Positions 27,191 to 34,793 of a stretch of DNA of 64,000 nt are shown here, one piece after another. Under the pieces are notes generated by a model, which saw only the letters and a program-made list of their open reading frames with translations, was not told the origin of the DNA and made no database searches. Each line of letters opens with the position of its first letter. Position 1 is the first letter of the stretch. The stretch is from Thalassotalea insulae (GTDB lineage Bacteria; Pseudomonadota; Gammaproteobacteria; Enterobacterales; Alteromonadaceae). The position numbers and the translations under genes are program-made. The stretch covers positions 1,116,001-1,180,000 of the forward strand of contig NZ_BSST01000001.1 in the NCBI RefSeq assembly GCF_030161395.1. Direction: 5' to 3'.

Positions 27191-28717
27191 TTGATTTACC
27201 AAACTTTAAACCACCACGTTTGTGAGGAAGCATTATCAGTCACTATTGTTGACGGTACCCCACTTGATATCCGCCCCAAAACCTGCCAGTTGTTGCTCTT
27301 GTTAATCAAGAACTCTGGAAAACCTCTTAGCAAAAAAATGTTATTAGAAACAGTGTGGAAAGACTCGGTTGTCAGTGAGCAGGTTGTTTTTCAGTCTATT
27401 AATGAAATACGACAGTTATTTCCGAATGAAAATGTAATCAAGACCATTCCAAAACAGGGATATTTATGGCTACCGGAAGTTGGTTCGTTCGATTCGGTAA
27501 CAGCCGAAATTGCCAGTCACTCAACGCAACCTGCTAACACTATGCGCACGCAAACCCAAGCAAATGTACTCACTGTTCTGATCTGTTCGCTCTTTGCTGC
27601 GGTCGTGTTAATGTTTGCCTTTAAAACATACGACACGTCGACCGAAAATCAAAATACTCACCAACAATTAAAAGGCTCAATCATGATTTTGCCTGCCCAA
27701 AATCATATTATTGGTAACGATCATAATTGGGTTAGACTTGGCATGATGGATCAGGTCATTCAACGTTTACCTAATTCAAAGCACAATGCTGTTTTGGCAA
27801 CCGATTACGTTTTACAAGTTTTAAAACGAGCAAACACCCCCAAAAACAATATTCAAGTAAAAGACATACAACAAATCTTTCAAGTTTCTGGTGCAGAACT
27901 TATTGTCTTATCAAAGTTATTAGGTACACCGCACGATTACCAGCTAGTTTACACGTTTCATTATCGTAACCATGTGAAAAAAGGCGTTATTACTAATGGA
28001 AAAATACAATCCTTAATTGATGACTTTAGCCAACTAATTGCAAAGCAAATAGGTGGGGGGGCGCTGTCACCAAGTCTCACGTATGACACTGACTTCAATA
28101 ATCAAATGCTCGGTACGGCTATTGAGAGGCGCGATGAAGGCAACTATCAACTAGCCAAATCAATGCTAGAAAGTATCGTACTCAGTAATCCAAACAATTA
28201 CACGGCCCAGCGGATATTGATAGAAGTTTTACTTAGGTTAAAACAGTTTGAAAAAGCGAAAACACACATTAAAAATGTGCTACCCGCAGTGCTCAAAGCC
28301 AAAGATGACGGTCAGATAACCCAGCTACTTTACCTACAGGCCCTAAGTTTTTACGTCACCTATGACGATAAAGCCTCGACAAAATTCGCCGAACAAGCAC
28401 TTAGATCTGCGAAGAAAAATAATGACTGGTTGTTAATGGCACAAATTAAAAACCTACAAGCAGCCATCGCGTTAAACACTCAAGATTATGAACTAGTCGA
28501 GAAATTATACAAAGAAGAAAAAGAACACTATCAAGTTTTACGCTGTCCAGTCGGCGAGGCTCAATCTTGGGCAAATTTAGCTAAGCTTGCAAAAATACAA
28601 AAACAACTAGAAAAATTCCAATATTCAATAGAGCAGGCTATTACCATTGCTAAACATCGAAATCTGGATTCGCAATTGGATTATTTCCTTGAAACCAAAC
28701 ACATGAGTTTCAATTAA
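27191..28717 (+). CDS. ToxR/CadC-like membrane-bound winged-helix regulator with TPR-like domain
   Basis: 508 residues. N-terminal OmpR/ToxR-type winged helix (residues about 5-95: RPKTCQLLLLLIKNSGKPLS, VVFQSINEIRQLFPNENVIK, TIPKQGYLWLP), a single membrane helix at about 120-142 (VLTVLICSLFAAVVLMFAF) and a periplasmic domain with tetratricopeptide-like helices. Such one-component regulators sense outside signals while bound to the membrane. TTG at 27191 is the likely start since there is no in-frame ATG near the DNA-binding domain. It may control the adjacent esterase gene (inference). Confidence 0.85.
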   Translation: MIYQTLNHHVCEEALSVTIVDGTPLDIRPKTCQLLLLLIKNSGKPLSKKMLLETVWKDSVVSEQVVFQSINEIRQLFPNENVIKTIPKQGYLWLPEVGSFDSVTAEIASHSTQPANTMRTQTQANVLTVLICSLFAAVVLMFAFKTYDTSTENQNTHQQLKGSIMILPAQNHIIGNDHNWVRLGMMDQVIQRLPNSKHNAVLATDYVLQVLKRANTPKNNIQVKDIQQIFQVSGAELIVLSKLLGTPHDYQLVYTFHYRNHVKKGVITNGKIQSLIDDFSQLIAKQIGGGALSPSLTYDTDFNNQMLGTAIERRDEGNYQLAKSMLESIVLSNPNNYTAQRILIEVLLRLKQFEKAKTHIKNVLPAVLKAKDDGQITQLLYLQALSFYVTYDDKASTKFAEQALRSAKKNNDWLLMAQIKNLQAAIALNTQDYELVEKLYKEEKEHYQVLRCPVGEAQSWANLAKLAKIQKQLEKFQYSIEQAITIAKHRNLDSQLDYFLETKHMSFN

Positions 28718-28882
28718 TTCAATAGTGTCAATACGAAAAACATTCAATAAAAACAGTGGCTTTAGAAAATTATAGAAAGCTTTATTAACAAAGTAGAGTG
28801 AGAAAGGAGTACAAAGTTATCAAACAATAACGCGTAGATAGTGATAAGGATTGCACTGCGCAACTTTTTAATTATAGGGAAA

Positions 28883-30046
28883 ATGATGATAAGAATATTC
28901 TGTTTGCTTTTATTGCTTACCATTTGTTCAATCAACGCCACAGTAGCAAAGGAAATAACAATTGGAAAAAGTGAAACGCTTCATTCAGCTATTTTAAATG
29001 AACAGCGAGGACTTCTCGTTAGTTTACCTAAAGGCTACGATAAAAGTGGATATTCTTATCCGGTTATATATTTTACTGATGCCGATGCCCACTTTGAATT
29101 AATGGTCAGTACGGTCAATTTTTTAATACAATCTGACATTATCCCACCGTTGATTCTCATAGGTATTCAAACCAGCTCAAACAGGACTCGAGACTTAACA
29201 CCTAAAATATTTAATGAAGAAGACAAAAAACATCCGTGGTTCCAAAGTACAGAATATGGGGGAGCTAATAAGTTTTTAGCTTTCATCGAACAGGAGCTTA
29301 TTCCGCATGTGGATAAAAAATATAGAACGGCAGATTTTAAAATTTTTTCCGGTCATTCATTTGGCGGGCTTTTTAGTATCTATACTTATGTAAACAAGCC
29401 AAACCTTTTTGATGGATTTATGGCGATCAGTCCATCGTTGGGCTGGGATAATGAGCGCATTGTCAATGAAGCTAAAGAATTGATAAAAAATAATTCTTTA
29501 CCGAAAAAGCCTTTATTTCTTAGCAAAGGAAGTGAGCAAGGTACTATCGCAACCAGTTATACGTCAATTATTAACCTGTTTGAGAAAGACACTACATACC
29601 CGATGATAGCTCAAGAATTTCCTGATGAAAACCACCTTACTGTAGTATTTGACGCTCAGTTTCACGGCCTTAAAGCGATATTCATGGAATGGGAGTTACC
29701 TTTCTTAGAGAGCGCTAAAGGGTTAAAGCTAGTTGAAACACATAGTAAAAAAGTAAAAGAGGCGTTTAAAATTAATTTCACCTCGGAAAATTGGCTAATA
29801 AACTTAGGAAACAGCTTGTATTATAAGAAAAGTTACGACTCAGCTATTGAAGCATATGAATACAACTTAAAGCTATTTCCAAGTCACGCCTATTCCTATT
29901 TTCAGCTAGCTAAAACTTATGAAGCAAAGAAAGAGTATAAATTAGCTCGCGTGAATTATATTAAAGCTAATGAATTGGTACCAGTATCTAGTCCATTTAA
30001 GTCAACCTATGAGCTGGCAATTCAAAATCTAACGAGTAAAGAGTAG
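28883..30046 (+). CDS. Exported IroE/Fes-type esterase with C-terminal TPR
   Basis: About 387 residues from the ATG at 28883 (GGGAAA upstream), giving a signal peptide MMIRIFCLLLLLTICSINAT. An alpha/beta-hydrolase of the putative esterase (D) family follows: SLPKGYDKSGYSYPVIYFTD, nucleophile Ser in FSGHSFGGLFS, later acid/His region (FPDENHLTVVFDAQFHGLKA, with His in FHG). The last 90 residues form about two TPR motifs (SYDSAIEAYEYNLKLFPSHA). Related enzymes hydrolyse siderophore or other esters; the substrate is unknown. It follows the ToxR-like gene by about 165 bp. Confidence 0.82.
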   Translation: MMIRIFCLLLLLTICSINATVAKEITIGKSETLHSAILNEQRGLLVSLPKGYDKSGYSYPVIYFTDADAHFELMVSTVNFLIQSDIIPPLILIGIQTSSNRTRDLTPKIFNEEDKKHPWFQSTEYGGANKFLAFIEQELIPHVDKKYRTADFKIFSGHSFGGLFSIYTYVNKPNLFDGFMAISPSLGWDNERIVNEAKELIKNNSLPKKPLFLSKGSEQGTIATSYTSIINLFEKDTTYPMIAQEFPDENHLTVVFDAQFHGLKAIFMEWELPFLESAKGLKLVETHSKKVKEAFKINFTSENWLINLGNSLYYKKSYDSAIEAYEYNLKLFPSHAYSYFQLAKTYEAKKEYKLARVNYIKANELVPVSSPFKSTYELAIQNLTSKE

Positions 30047-30050
30047 ATTA

Positions 30051-30110
30051 CTCTATGGTTTCATTGAAGCTTGTTGGTTTAGCGCAACAAGCTTCAATGA
30101 AACCATAGAG
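30051..30110. repeat. 26-bp perfect inverted repeat (hairpin)
   Basis: A perfect 26-bp inverted repeat (left arm 30051-30076 beginning CTCTATGGTTTC, right arm 30085-30110) with an 8-nt loop GTTTAGCG, 4 bp after the esterase stop. The arm is too long and AT-mixed for a normal intrinsic terminator and no T run follows. Confidence 0.85.
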
Positions 30111-30256
30111 AAGTAAAGCACTCTTTATTTACTTAGTCATTAGTGTTCATTATTAAACTAAAGCGAACAACCGCTTTTCGCTCTTTTCCGACCTAAATCA
30201 TACTTAGTACAATTATTTACAGAATTCCAAGGGAGAGCAAACTGCGTTTGCTCTTT

Positions 30257-30436
30257 CTATTCTCCAACTAAAAATCGCGTCATAATTTTCTGCCCCTGAT
30301 ACATAATGCCTTTCACTGTTTTTATGAACCCATCACCGTATTTATTCGATTTACATTCGCCCGTTTCACTATTCTCTGAAACATCATAAGTTAGTTTAAT
30401 TGGTTGCTGATTACGCCTGGCGAAAACACCGCCCAT
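30257..30436 (-). CDS. Possible 59-residue gene or gene remnant
   Basis: Reading frame with coding-like composition from ATG 30436 to the TAG at 30257, starting MGGVFARRNQQPIKLTYDV and ending MTRFLVGE. It has no convincing RBS and an in-frame stop lies just upstream, so it may be the 3' end of a decayed gene. Not recognised. Confidence 0.3.
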   Translation of the reverse strand: MGGVFARRNQQPIKLTYDVSENSETGECKSNKYGDGFIKTVKGIMYQGQKIMTRFLVGE

Positions 30437-30709
30437 AGCGTCAACATAATCTTACCAACGGCTGTTAGTTATCAAGTTCAGCCCTTACAATTTCTCAGCC
30501 GAAATGTATTTTACTGGTAGAGCCACCAAGTATCTATTCCAAGAGAACCCTGGAGACGTTGAATTAGGCTGTTTGTTTTGACAAGTAATTCGGGATTTTT
30601 TATTGAGCTTTGTTGTAACAAGTTTTCTATCAAGTGCTAGTTTTCTATTTAACAGTCAGGTTACTGTAAATGTAATTTGGATCATAATTTAATGACTATC
30701 TATAGACAG
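30437..30709. other. Non-coding stretch, no feature seen
   Basis: Between the esterase gene and the biosynthetic genes (30,111-30,709 in total) I see only the short frame at 30257-30436 and a GAGCAAA/TTTGCTC hairpin near 30234-30254. The rest is AT-rich with no convincing frame. Confidence 0.5.
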
Positions 30710-31453
30710 CTATTTAAAAAGGTAAAAAATAGCAAAAAAAATAGGTTGGTGTAACAGGTAAATTATTAACGCATTTTTGCTGATAAACTCAGCGTATTTG
30801 GGACACTTTATATTTTTAAATGGATAGTTAACAAATAACTTTTGATGGGCTAACCAAATGCCAATAAAAGGTATTGCTAGCCAAGGAAAGATAGCCGTGT
30901 AGTCATTTGTATATTGTGGTAAATAAGCTTCAATGTAATTGAATGGCCAGCGCCGTGGCACTAATTGCATGTAATCGACAAGTAAAATAATACCACCGAT
31001 TATTAGCGCTATATTGGGTGAGTTTCTGAATGCTATGCAACAAAGGCTTGCAAAGAATATGAAATGAATGATGCCAAAAAATATCCAGTTTTCAGGCACT
31101 ATCAATAATGACGCGAAAGAAATGAGAACAGCACTTACACCGAGCTTTGTTATTCTTTTTATAAACTTTGACCAATGTAATTGGCTTGGATAAGCAAGTT
31201 TAAGGCTAATCCCCATTGATAGTAAAAAAAGTGTGACGATAAGTACTCTAAACTCTCGCCATCCATCTCCATTTGGAATATCAATAGCGGCAACATTAAA
31301 AAAATTTAGATCGTATGCTAAATGAAATATTACCATCAAGATCACGGCCGTCGCTCTCATGATATCAATGCCAGCATGCCTTACTGACGCAGTTGATGCT
31401 TTAGTTATCGTGCTGTACGGTCTGAGATTGATAAAAAGTCCGGTTGTTAACAT
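30710..31453 (-). CDS. DUF1624-type membrane acyltransferase-like protein
   Basis: 247 residues, about seven membrane segments. N-terminal signature RHAGIDIMRATAVILMVIFH followed by LAYDLNF matches the heparan-alpha-glucosaminide N-acetyltransferase catalytic (DUF1624) family, whose conserved His lies in MVIFH; a late LLHQPIFFAIFYLF is also typical. The protein is on the short side for the family. Likely the last gene of the cluster on this strand. It may acylate or transport the product in the membrane (inference). Confidence 0.72.
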   Translation of the reverse strand: MLTTGLFINLRPYSTITKASTASVRHAGIDIMRATAVILMVIFHLAYDLNFFNVAAIDIPNGDGWREFRVLIVTLFLLSMGISLKLAYPSQLHWSKFIKRITKLGVSAVLISFASLLIVPENWIFFGIIHFIFFASLCCIAFRNSPNIALIIGGIILLVDYMQLVPRRWPFNYIEAYLPQYTNDYTAIFPWLAIPFIGIWLAHQKLFVNYPFKNIKCPKYAEFISKNALIIYLLHQPIFFAIFYLFK

Positions 31454-31524
31454 AAAATCTCCATCATAAAAGCCTTAATGTATTAGCTTTGTCAGGCTAA
31501 TTTTCAGTAAAAAAATACGAAATA

Positions 31525-32205
31525 TCAGCTTTGTTGAATTGCCTGCTGTCTATTGGCTTTATATTTTTGGACTTTTCGGAAAATGAACCAACCACTCCAA
31601 AATATTGTAGTCAGCCCTATTGCCGTAATAATAGCTGGTTTAGGGTTGTCTAATGTACTAATAGAACCCGCATAAGTTGCAATAATTGCGTAGGGTACTG
31701 AGCTACATATCCAAGCAATTAGAAATTTACCAAAGTTCATTCTAGTGATACCTGACATGCATGCCGTCACTTCAGGTAATATTGGCATTGCACGAGAGAG
31801 TAAAATCATGAATACCCCGTATTGTTCAAACTGTGCTCTTAAAGCTTTTCTTTCTTCGAGATTTTTGACAATGAGCTTTTCTAATTTTTCTCCATATAGG
31901 TAGCTTGCGACATAACCACATATTCCTGCCAGCATAACGCCAGTAATAGAGGCTATTGCACCATAAAAGTGACCTAAGAAGTAACCGCTCAGGATCATCA
32001 CAGTTAATGTCGGTACAGCTATAAACAAGTCAGCGAATAATAGAGCTGTTACCACTAGTGCAACATAGAAGAGGTTAATTTCTTTAGCTAATGAAAGCCA
32101 AGTTTCTATTTTATCAACACTGATCACACCGGTAAGCTTTATTACAATAAAAGTGCTTGCAAAAAAGAGCGCTAAGATGAGCATTAATTTAATCAAGGCT
32201 TTCAT
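31525..32205 (-). CDS. VTT-domain (DedA/TVP38-like) membrane protein
   Basis: 226 residues with about five membrane segments. The VTT/SNARE-associated Golgi domain signature is visible: SGYFLGHFYGAIASITGVML, then AGICGYVASYLYGEKLEKLI and LSRAMPILPEVTACMSGITR. Family members act as lipid scramblases or transporters, so here it may handle a lipid-like product or its carrier. It lies between the DUF1624 gene and a DUF2141 gene on the same strand, with an RBS AAGGATACG before the ATG. Confidence 0.85.
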   Translation of the reverse strand: MKALIKLMLILALFFASTFIVIKLTGVISVDKIETWLSLAKEINLFYVALVVTALLFADLFIAVPTLTVMILSGYFLGHFYGAIASITGVMLAGICGYVASYLYGEKLEKLIVKNLEERKALRAQFEQYGVFMILLSRAMPILPEVTACMSGITRMNFGKFLIAWICSSVPYAIIATYAGSISTLDNPKPAIITAIGLTTIFWSGWFIFRKVQKYKANRQQAIQQS

Positions 32206-32214
32206 AACGTATCC

Positions 32215-32652
32215 TTATGGGTAAATTATTTGTATTGCTAGTGAATCTTCAATATTGCTTTTTAATAGCTTGGCTTCATCAAAGTCTGGAGGGCCAAAAC
32301 TTAATTTAGCACCGTTTGAAAAACCTAGTCCTTCACTTGGGATAATACCCGTCCAATTTTTGGTTACTTCCCCTGATTCATCTTCATCATGCAAAACCTT
32401 GACAGCGAACTCTTCTGGCACTTGTTCAAAAACAAATGTCATTTGGTTTGTTGTGGCCTTTTTTATGTGTGTTTTGATGGCTTTGTCATGCTTTTGTGGG
32501 AAACCTTCTTCGGCAAATAGCATCACGATAATGTTGCCTGCTTTTTTATCATCTATATTCAGAATATTAACTGAAACTTCTTTAGCGAATAAAGGCATGG
32601 CAATAAAGAGGGTTAATAGGATGGTTATAAACAGCGTTATAGGTGTTTTCAT
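32215..32652 (-). CDS. DUF2141 exported protein (copy 1)
   Basis: 145 residues with a signal peptide (MKTPITLFITILLTLFIAMP, cut near LFA). DUF2141 pattern: IIVMLFAEEGFPQKHDKAIK, FAVKVLHDEDESGEVTKNW, then GLGFSNGAKLSFGPPDFDEA. Function of the family is unknown; the proteins are periplasmic beta-sandwiches. Ten bp upstream of the VTT gene, so co-transcribed. A second, leaderless copy is at 34087-34494. Confidence 0.82.
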   Translation of the reverse strand: MKTPITLFITILLTLFIAMPLFAKEVSVNILNIDDKKAGNIIVMLFAEEGFPQKHDKAIKTHIKKATTNQMTFVFEQVPEEFAVKVLHDEDESGEVTKNWTGIIPSEGLGFSNGAKLSFGPPDFDEAKLLKSNIEDSLAIQIIYP

Positions 32653-32653
32653 G

Positions 32654-33385
32654 TTAATGATTCCTCATAATGTTTCTTGCTATAAAGGGTAAAAATCGTA
32701 GTAATATCCGCAGCAATTTGACCTTTCCAATGTCATTGTCATCAACTGACTTTTCGATACCATCAATGATCAGCGCACTTACTTTACTTGGTGACATTTT
32801 TCCTTTGCCTCTCCCTTTAGTCATCGCAGTATCAACGAGCGGTAAAAATGCCTGCATAACTTTTATATTGGTATGTTGAAGCTGATACCTTAAGCTTTGC
32901 GAGAAAATATTGAGTGCGCCTTTGGTCGCGCAATAAATCGCGGATGTTTTTTTAGGGACTAAACTTAATCCACTATTAACATTTAATATGGCAGCAGGCT
33001 TTTCATGATTAAGCAATGGTAATAGCAGATGAGTTAAGCAACATAAAGATGTAAAGTTCGTGGTGATTTCTCTTTCAATGGAATCAAAATCAAAGTCGTC
33101 ATCAATAAAGGTTGGTGTATACTGAACAGCAGCATTGTTTATCAACACATCTAAGTGGGGTGTTTCTGAACGAAGCGCCTCTGATACCAACTTAAGCTCA
33201 TCTATATTATTTAAGTCTGCTTTAAATACTTTTACTAACGCAAACTTCTCTTTTAACGTATTGATTTTTTTCTGGTTACGGGCGATGATATAAATAGTAT
33301 TTTTCTTATAAAGTTGCTCTACAAGCTCAAGTCCTATCCCAGAAGTTGCGCCCGTTATCAGAATATTTTTATTGATTAATTGCAT
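32654..33385 (-). CDS. Short-chain dehydrogenase/reductase (SDR)
   Basis: 243 residues. NADP(H)-type Rossmann motif ITGATSGIGLELVEQLYKKN, NNAA motif (VLINNAAVQYT), catalytic Ser-Tyr-Lys (LNVNSGLSLVPKKTSAIYCATKGAL). Close in style to DltE-like SDRs. In this cluster it could reduce the ketone of an aminoketone in the manner of 3-ketosphinganine reductase (inference). It ends 2 bp before the DUF2141 gene and diverges from the Crp/Fnr-type regulator with 83 bp between, where a palindromic site lies. Confidence 0.88.
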   Translation of the reverse strand: MQLINKNILITGATSGIGLELVEQLYKKNTIYIIARNQKKINTLKEKFALVKVFKADLNNIDELKLVSEALRSETPHLDVLINNAAVQYTPTFIDDDFDFDSIEREITTNFTSLCCLTHLLLPLLNHEKPAAILNVNSGLSLVPKKTSAIYCATKGALNIFSQSLRYQLQHTNIKVMQAFLPLVDTAMTKGRGKGKMSPSKVSALIIDGIEKSVDDNDIGKVKLLRILLRFLPFIARNIMRNH

Positions 33386-33450
33386 ATCTTTCTCTATTTA
33401 AGCAATAAACTACTTGGATACGAATTTAGTTAATCTGATGCGCTTAGTCG

Positions 33451-33464
33451 TTAACATAGGTTAA
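33451..33464. promoter_or_regulatory. TTAACATAGGTTAA operator at the regulator start
   Basis: Nearly perfect palindrome (TTAACATAGGTTAA) 4 bp before the regulator ATG and inside the divergent SDR-regulator region. With its flanks, CGTTAACATAnGTTAAAAAA, it matches a site at 48828-48847. It overlaps the expected ribosome binding region, fitting negative autoregulation. Confidence 0.6.
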
Positions 33465-33468
33465 AAAA

Positions 33469-34005
33469 ATGAATTTCAATGAATTAGCCCAGCGTTATGG
33501 CAAGGTTGAAGTATTAAAGAAAAAATCTTATATCTTCTCTCAAGGTGAGGAAAATCAATATATTTATATTATTCTCGAAGGGGTTTTGAAAGCATATTAT
33601 CTCTCTGCAGAAGGAAAAGAATGTATAAAATCATTTCTATTTCCTGGAGATACTATTGGCAGTTTACAGGCGTTACATGGGGGAGGATGTAATTTTAGTT
33701 TACTTTGTTTAAAGAAAGTAAAAATACTCAAAGTCCCTTATAAAAAAGTACTATCAGAGGCCAAAACCAATATTGAGGTTGCCAACTCTGTCATTGATAT
33801 TCTGATGTTATTTGCTAAGAAAAAAGAAGAGCGGGAATATGAATTATTATGTTTGTCTGCTGCTCAGCGATATCAAAAATTGTTAGAAAAGAAGCCTGAT
33901 ATTTATGATGTGGTGACACAAAATGACATCGCTAGGTATTTAGGAATAACACCGGTTGCATTAAGTCGCATTAAACATCAGCAATCACCAAGTAATACTA
34001 AATAA
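33469..34005 (+). CDS. Crp/Fnr-family transcription regulator
   Basis: 178 residues. N-terminal cyclic-nucleotide-binding-type beta barrel (KKSYIFSQGEENQYIYIILE, KSFLFPGDTIGSLQALHGGG) and C-terminal helix-turn-helix (TQNDIARYLGITPVALSRIK). No [4Fe-4S] cysteine set of Fnr is present and the cAMP-contacting motif is not clear, so the ligand is unknown. It is the only gene on the plus strand within the biosynthetic cluster, divergent from the SDR, and probably controls it through the palindrome at its own start and upstream of the PKS genes. Confidence 0.85.
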   Translation: MNFNELAQRYGKVEVLKKKSYIFSQGEENQYIYIILEGVLKAYYLSAEGKECIKSFLFPGDTIGSLQALHGGGCNFSLLCLKKVKILKVPYKKVLSEAKTNIEVANSVIDILMLFAKKKEEREYELLCLSAAQRYQKLLEKKPDIYDVVTQNDIARYLGITPVALSRIKHQQSPSNTK

Positions 34006-34086
34006 TGCAGTCTTAAACATGAAAGCGTACGACGTTATAGTTTGATGCAGTTGTAAAGCGATTCTTTTGAATACATTTGCGATAAA

Positions 34087-34494
34087 TTAAGGGTATACCA
34101 TCGTAATTTTTATCTTACCATTTTTGGGTTGCTGAATTTTTGCTGCATTGAATGACGGGGGGCCAAAGCGTATCTTTGCACCAGCTGAAAATCCTAAACC
34201 ATCTGCTGGCAATATTCGGGTCCAATTTTTTCTGACTTTGTTCAGTTTCAATTGATCATGATGTACTTTTATAGCAAATGCGCCTTTAGGAATATTAATT
34301 TGTAATGTTTGAGTTTTATTTTTGGGTACGATTTTATAACGTTTTAGGGCCTTAGCATGATCTTTCGGAAAACCATCTTTCTGATAGATTAATATCACTA
34401 TGTCACCTCCACGGGTCGTATCAATGTTTGAAATAATAACTTCAGCTTCACGCCATTTATTTGATTGTTCAGTTAATGTAACGGTATTTGTCAT
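34087..34494 (-). CDS. DUF2141 protein without signal peptide (copy 2)
   Basis: 135 residues, homologous to the protein at 32215-32652 (shared IYQKDGFPKDHAKALKRYKI, RKNWTRILPADGLGFSAGAK, IRFGPPSFNAAKI). The N-terminus MTNTVTLTEQSNKWREAEVI lacks any signal peptide, and no good RBS precedes the ATG. A 59-residue Tat-signal frame ends 60 bp upstream on the same strand, so an ancestral signal-carrying start may have been separated from this domain. Function unknown. Confidence 0.75.
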   Translation of the reverse strand: MTNTVTLTEQSNKWREAEVIISNIDTTRGGDIVILIYQKDGFPKDHAKALKRYKIVPKNKTQTLQINIPKGAFAIKVHHDQLKLNKVRKNWTRILPADGLGFSAGAKIRFGPPSFNAAKIQQPKNGKIKITMVYP

Positions 34495-34554
34495 AATAGA
34501 TAAACACTGCAGTTGTTAATTACAGTGCTTTCCTTGCAGATAGTTTAATTTTGC

Positions 34555-34734
34555 TTAATGGTAATATTGTCTCAAATTGACATTTGCCATCATGCGACCA
34601 CAATTCACATTGAGTGAATTATTCGATGTTTTTTTTTCTGTTGCCGAGGCTAGAATAGGTAGCGGTAAAACAGCTGCCGCTCCTAAGGTGAGTGTTTTGG
34701 CCAAAAACTTGCGCCGATCCATTACTAACTTCAT
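34555..34734 (-). CDS. 59-residue Tat-signal protein (orphan leader)
   Basis: Strong RBS (AGAGGAAAAG, 5 bp from the ATG). Twin-arginine motif DRRKFLAKTLTLGAAAVL and a cleavage site near LASA leave a mature stub of only about 28 residues (NVNCGRMMANVNLRQYYH at the end). It lies between the FAD oxidoreductase and the DUF2141 gene. Either a genuine tiny Tat substrate or a signal peptide split from its partner; the neighbouring GMC/subunit-3 enzymes elsewhere are often Tat-exported. Confidence 0.65.
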   Translation of the reverse strand: MKLVMDRRKFLAKTLTLGAAAVLPLPILASATEKKTSNNSLNVNCGRMMANVNLRQYYH

Positions 34735-34793
34735 TTACTTTTCCTCTTTGGGTTGATGTTACTAATAACTTAATCATTCATGTGTTTAGTAAT

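Noticed and set aside
30051..30110. Integron attC site
   Set aside because: The hairpin is perfect, whereas attC sites are imperfect, and no RYYYAAC/GTTRRRY pair or integron integrase is seen.
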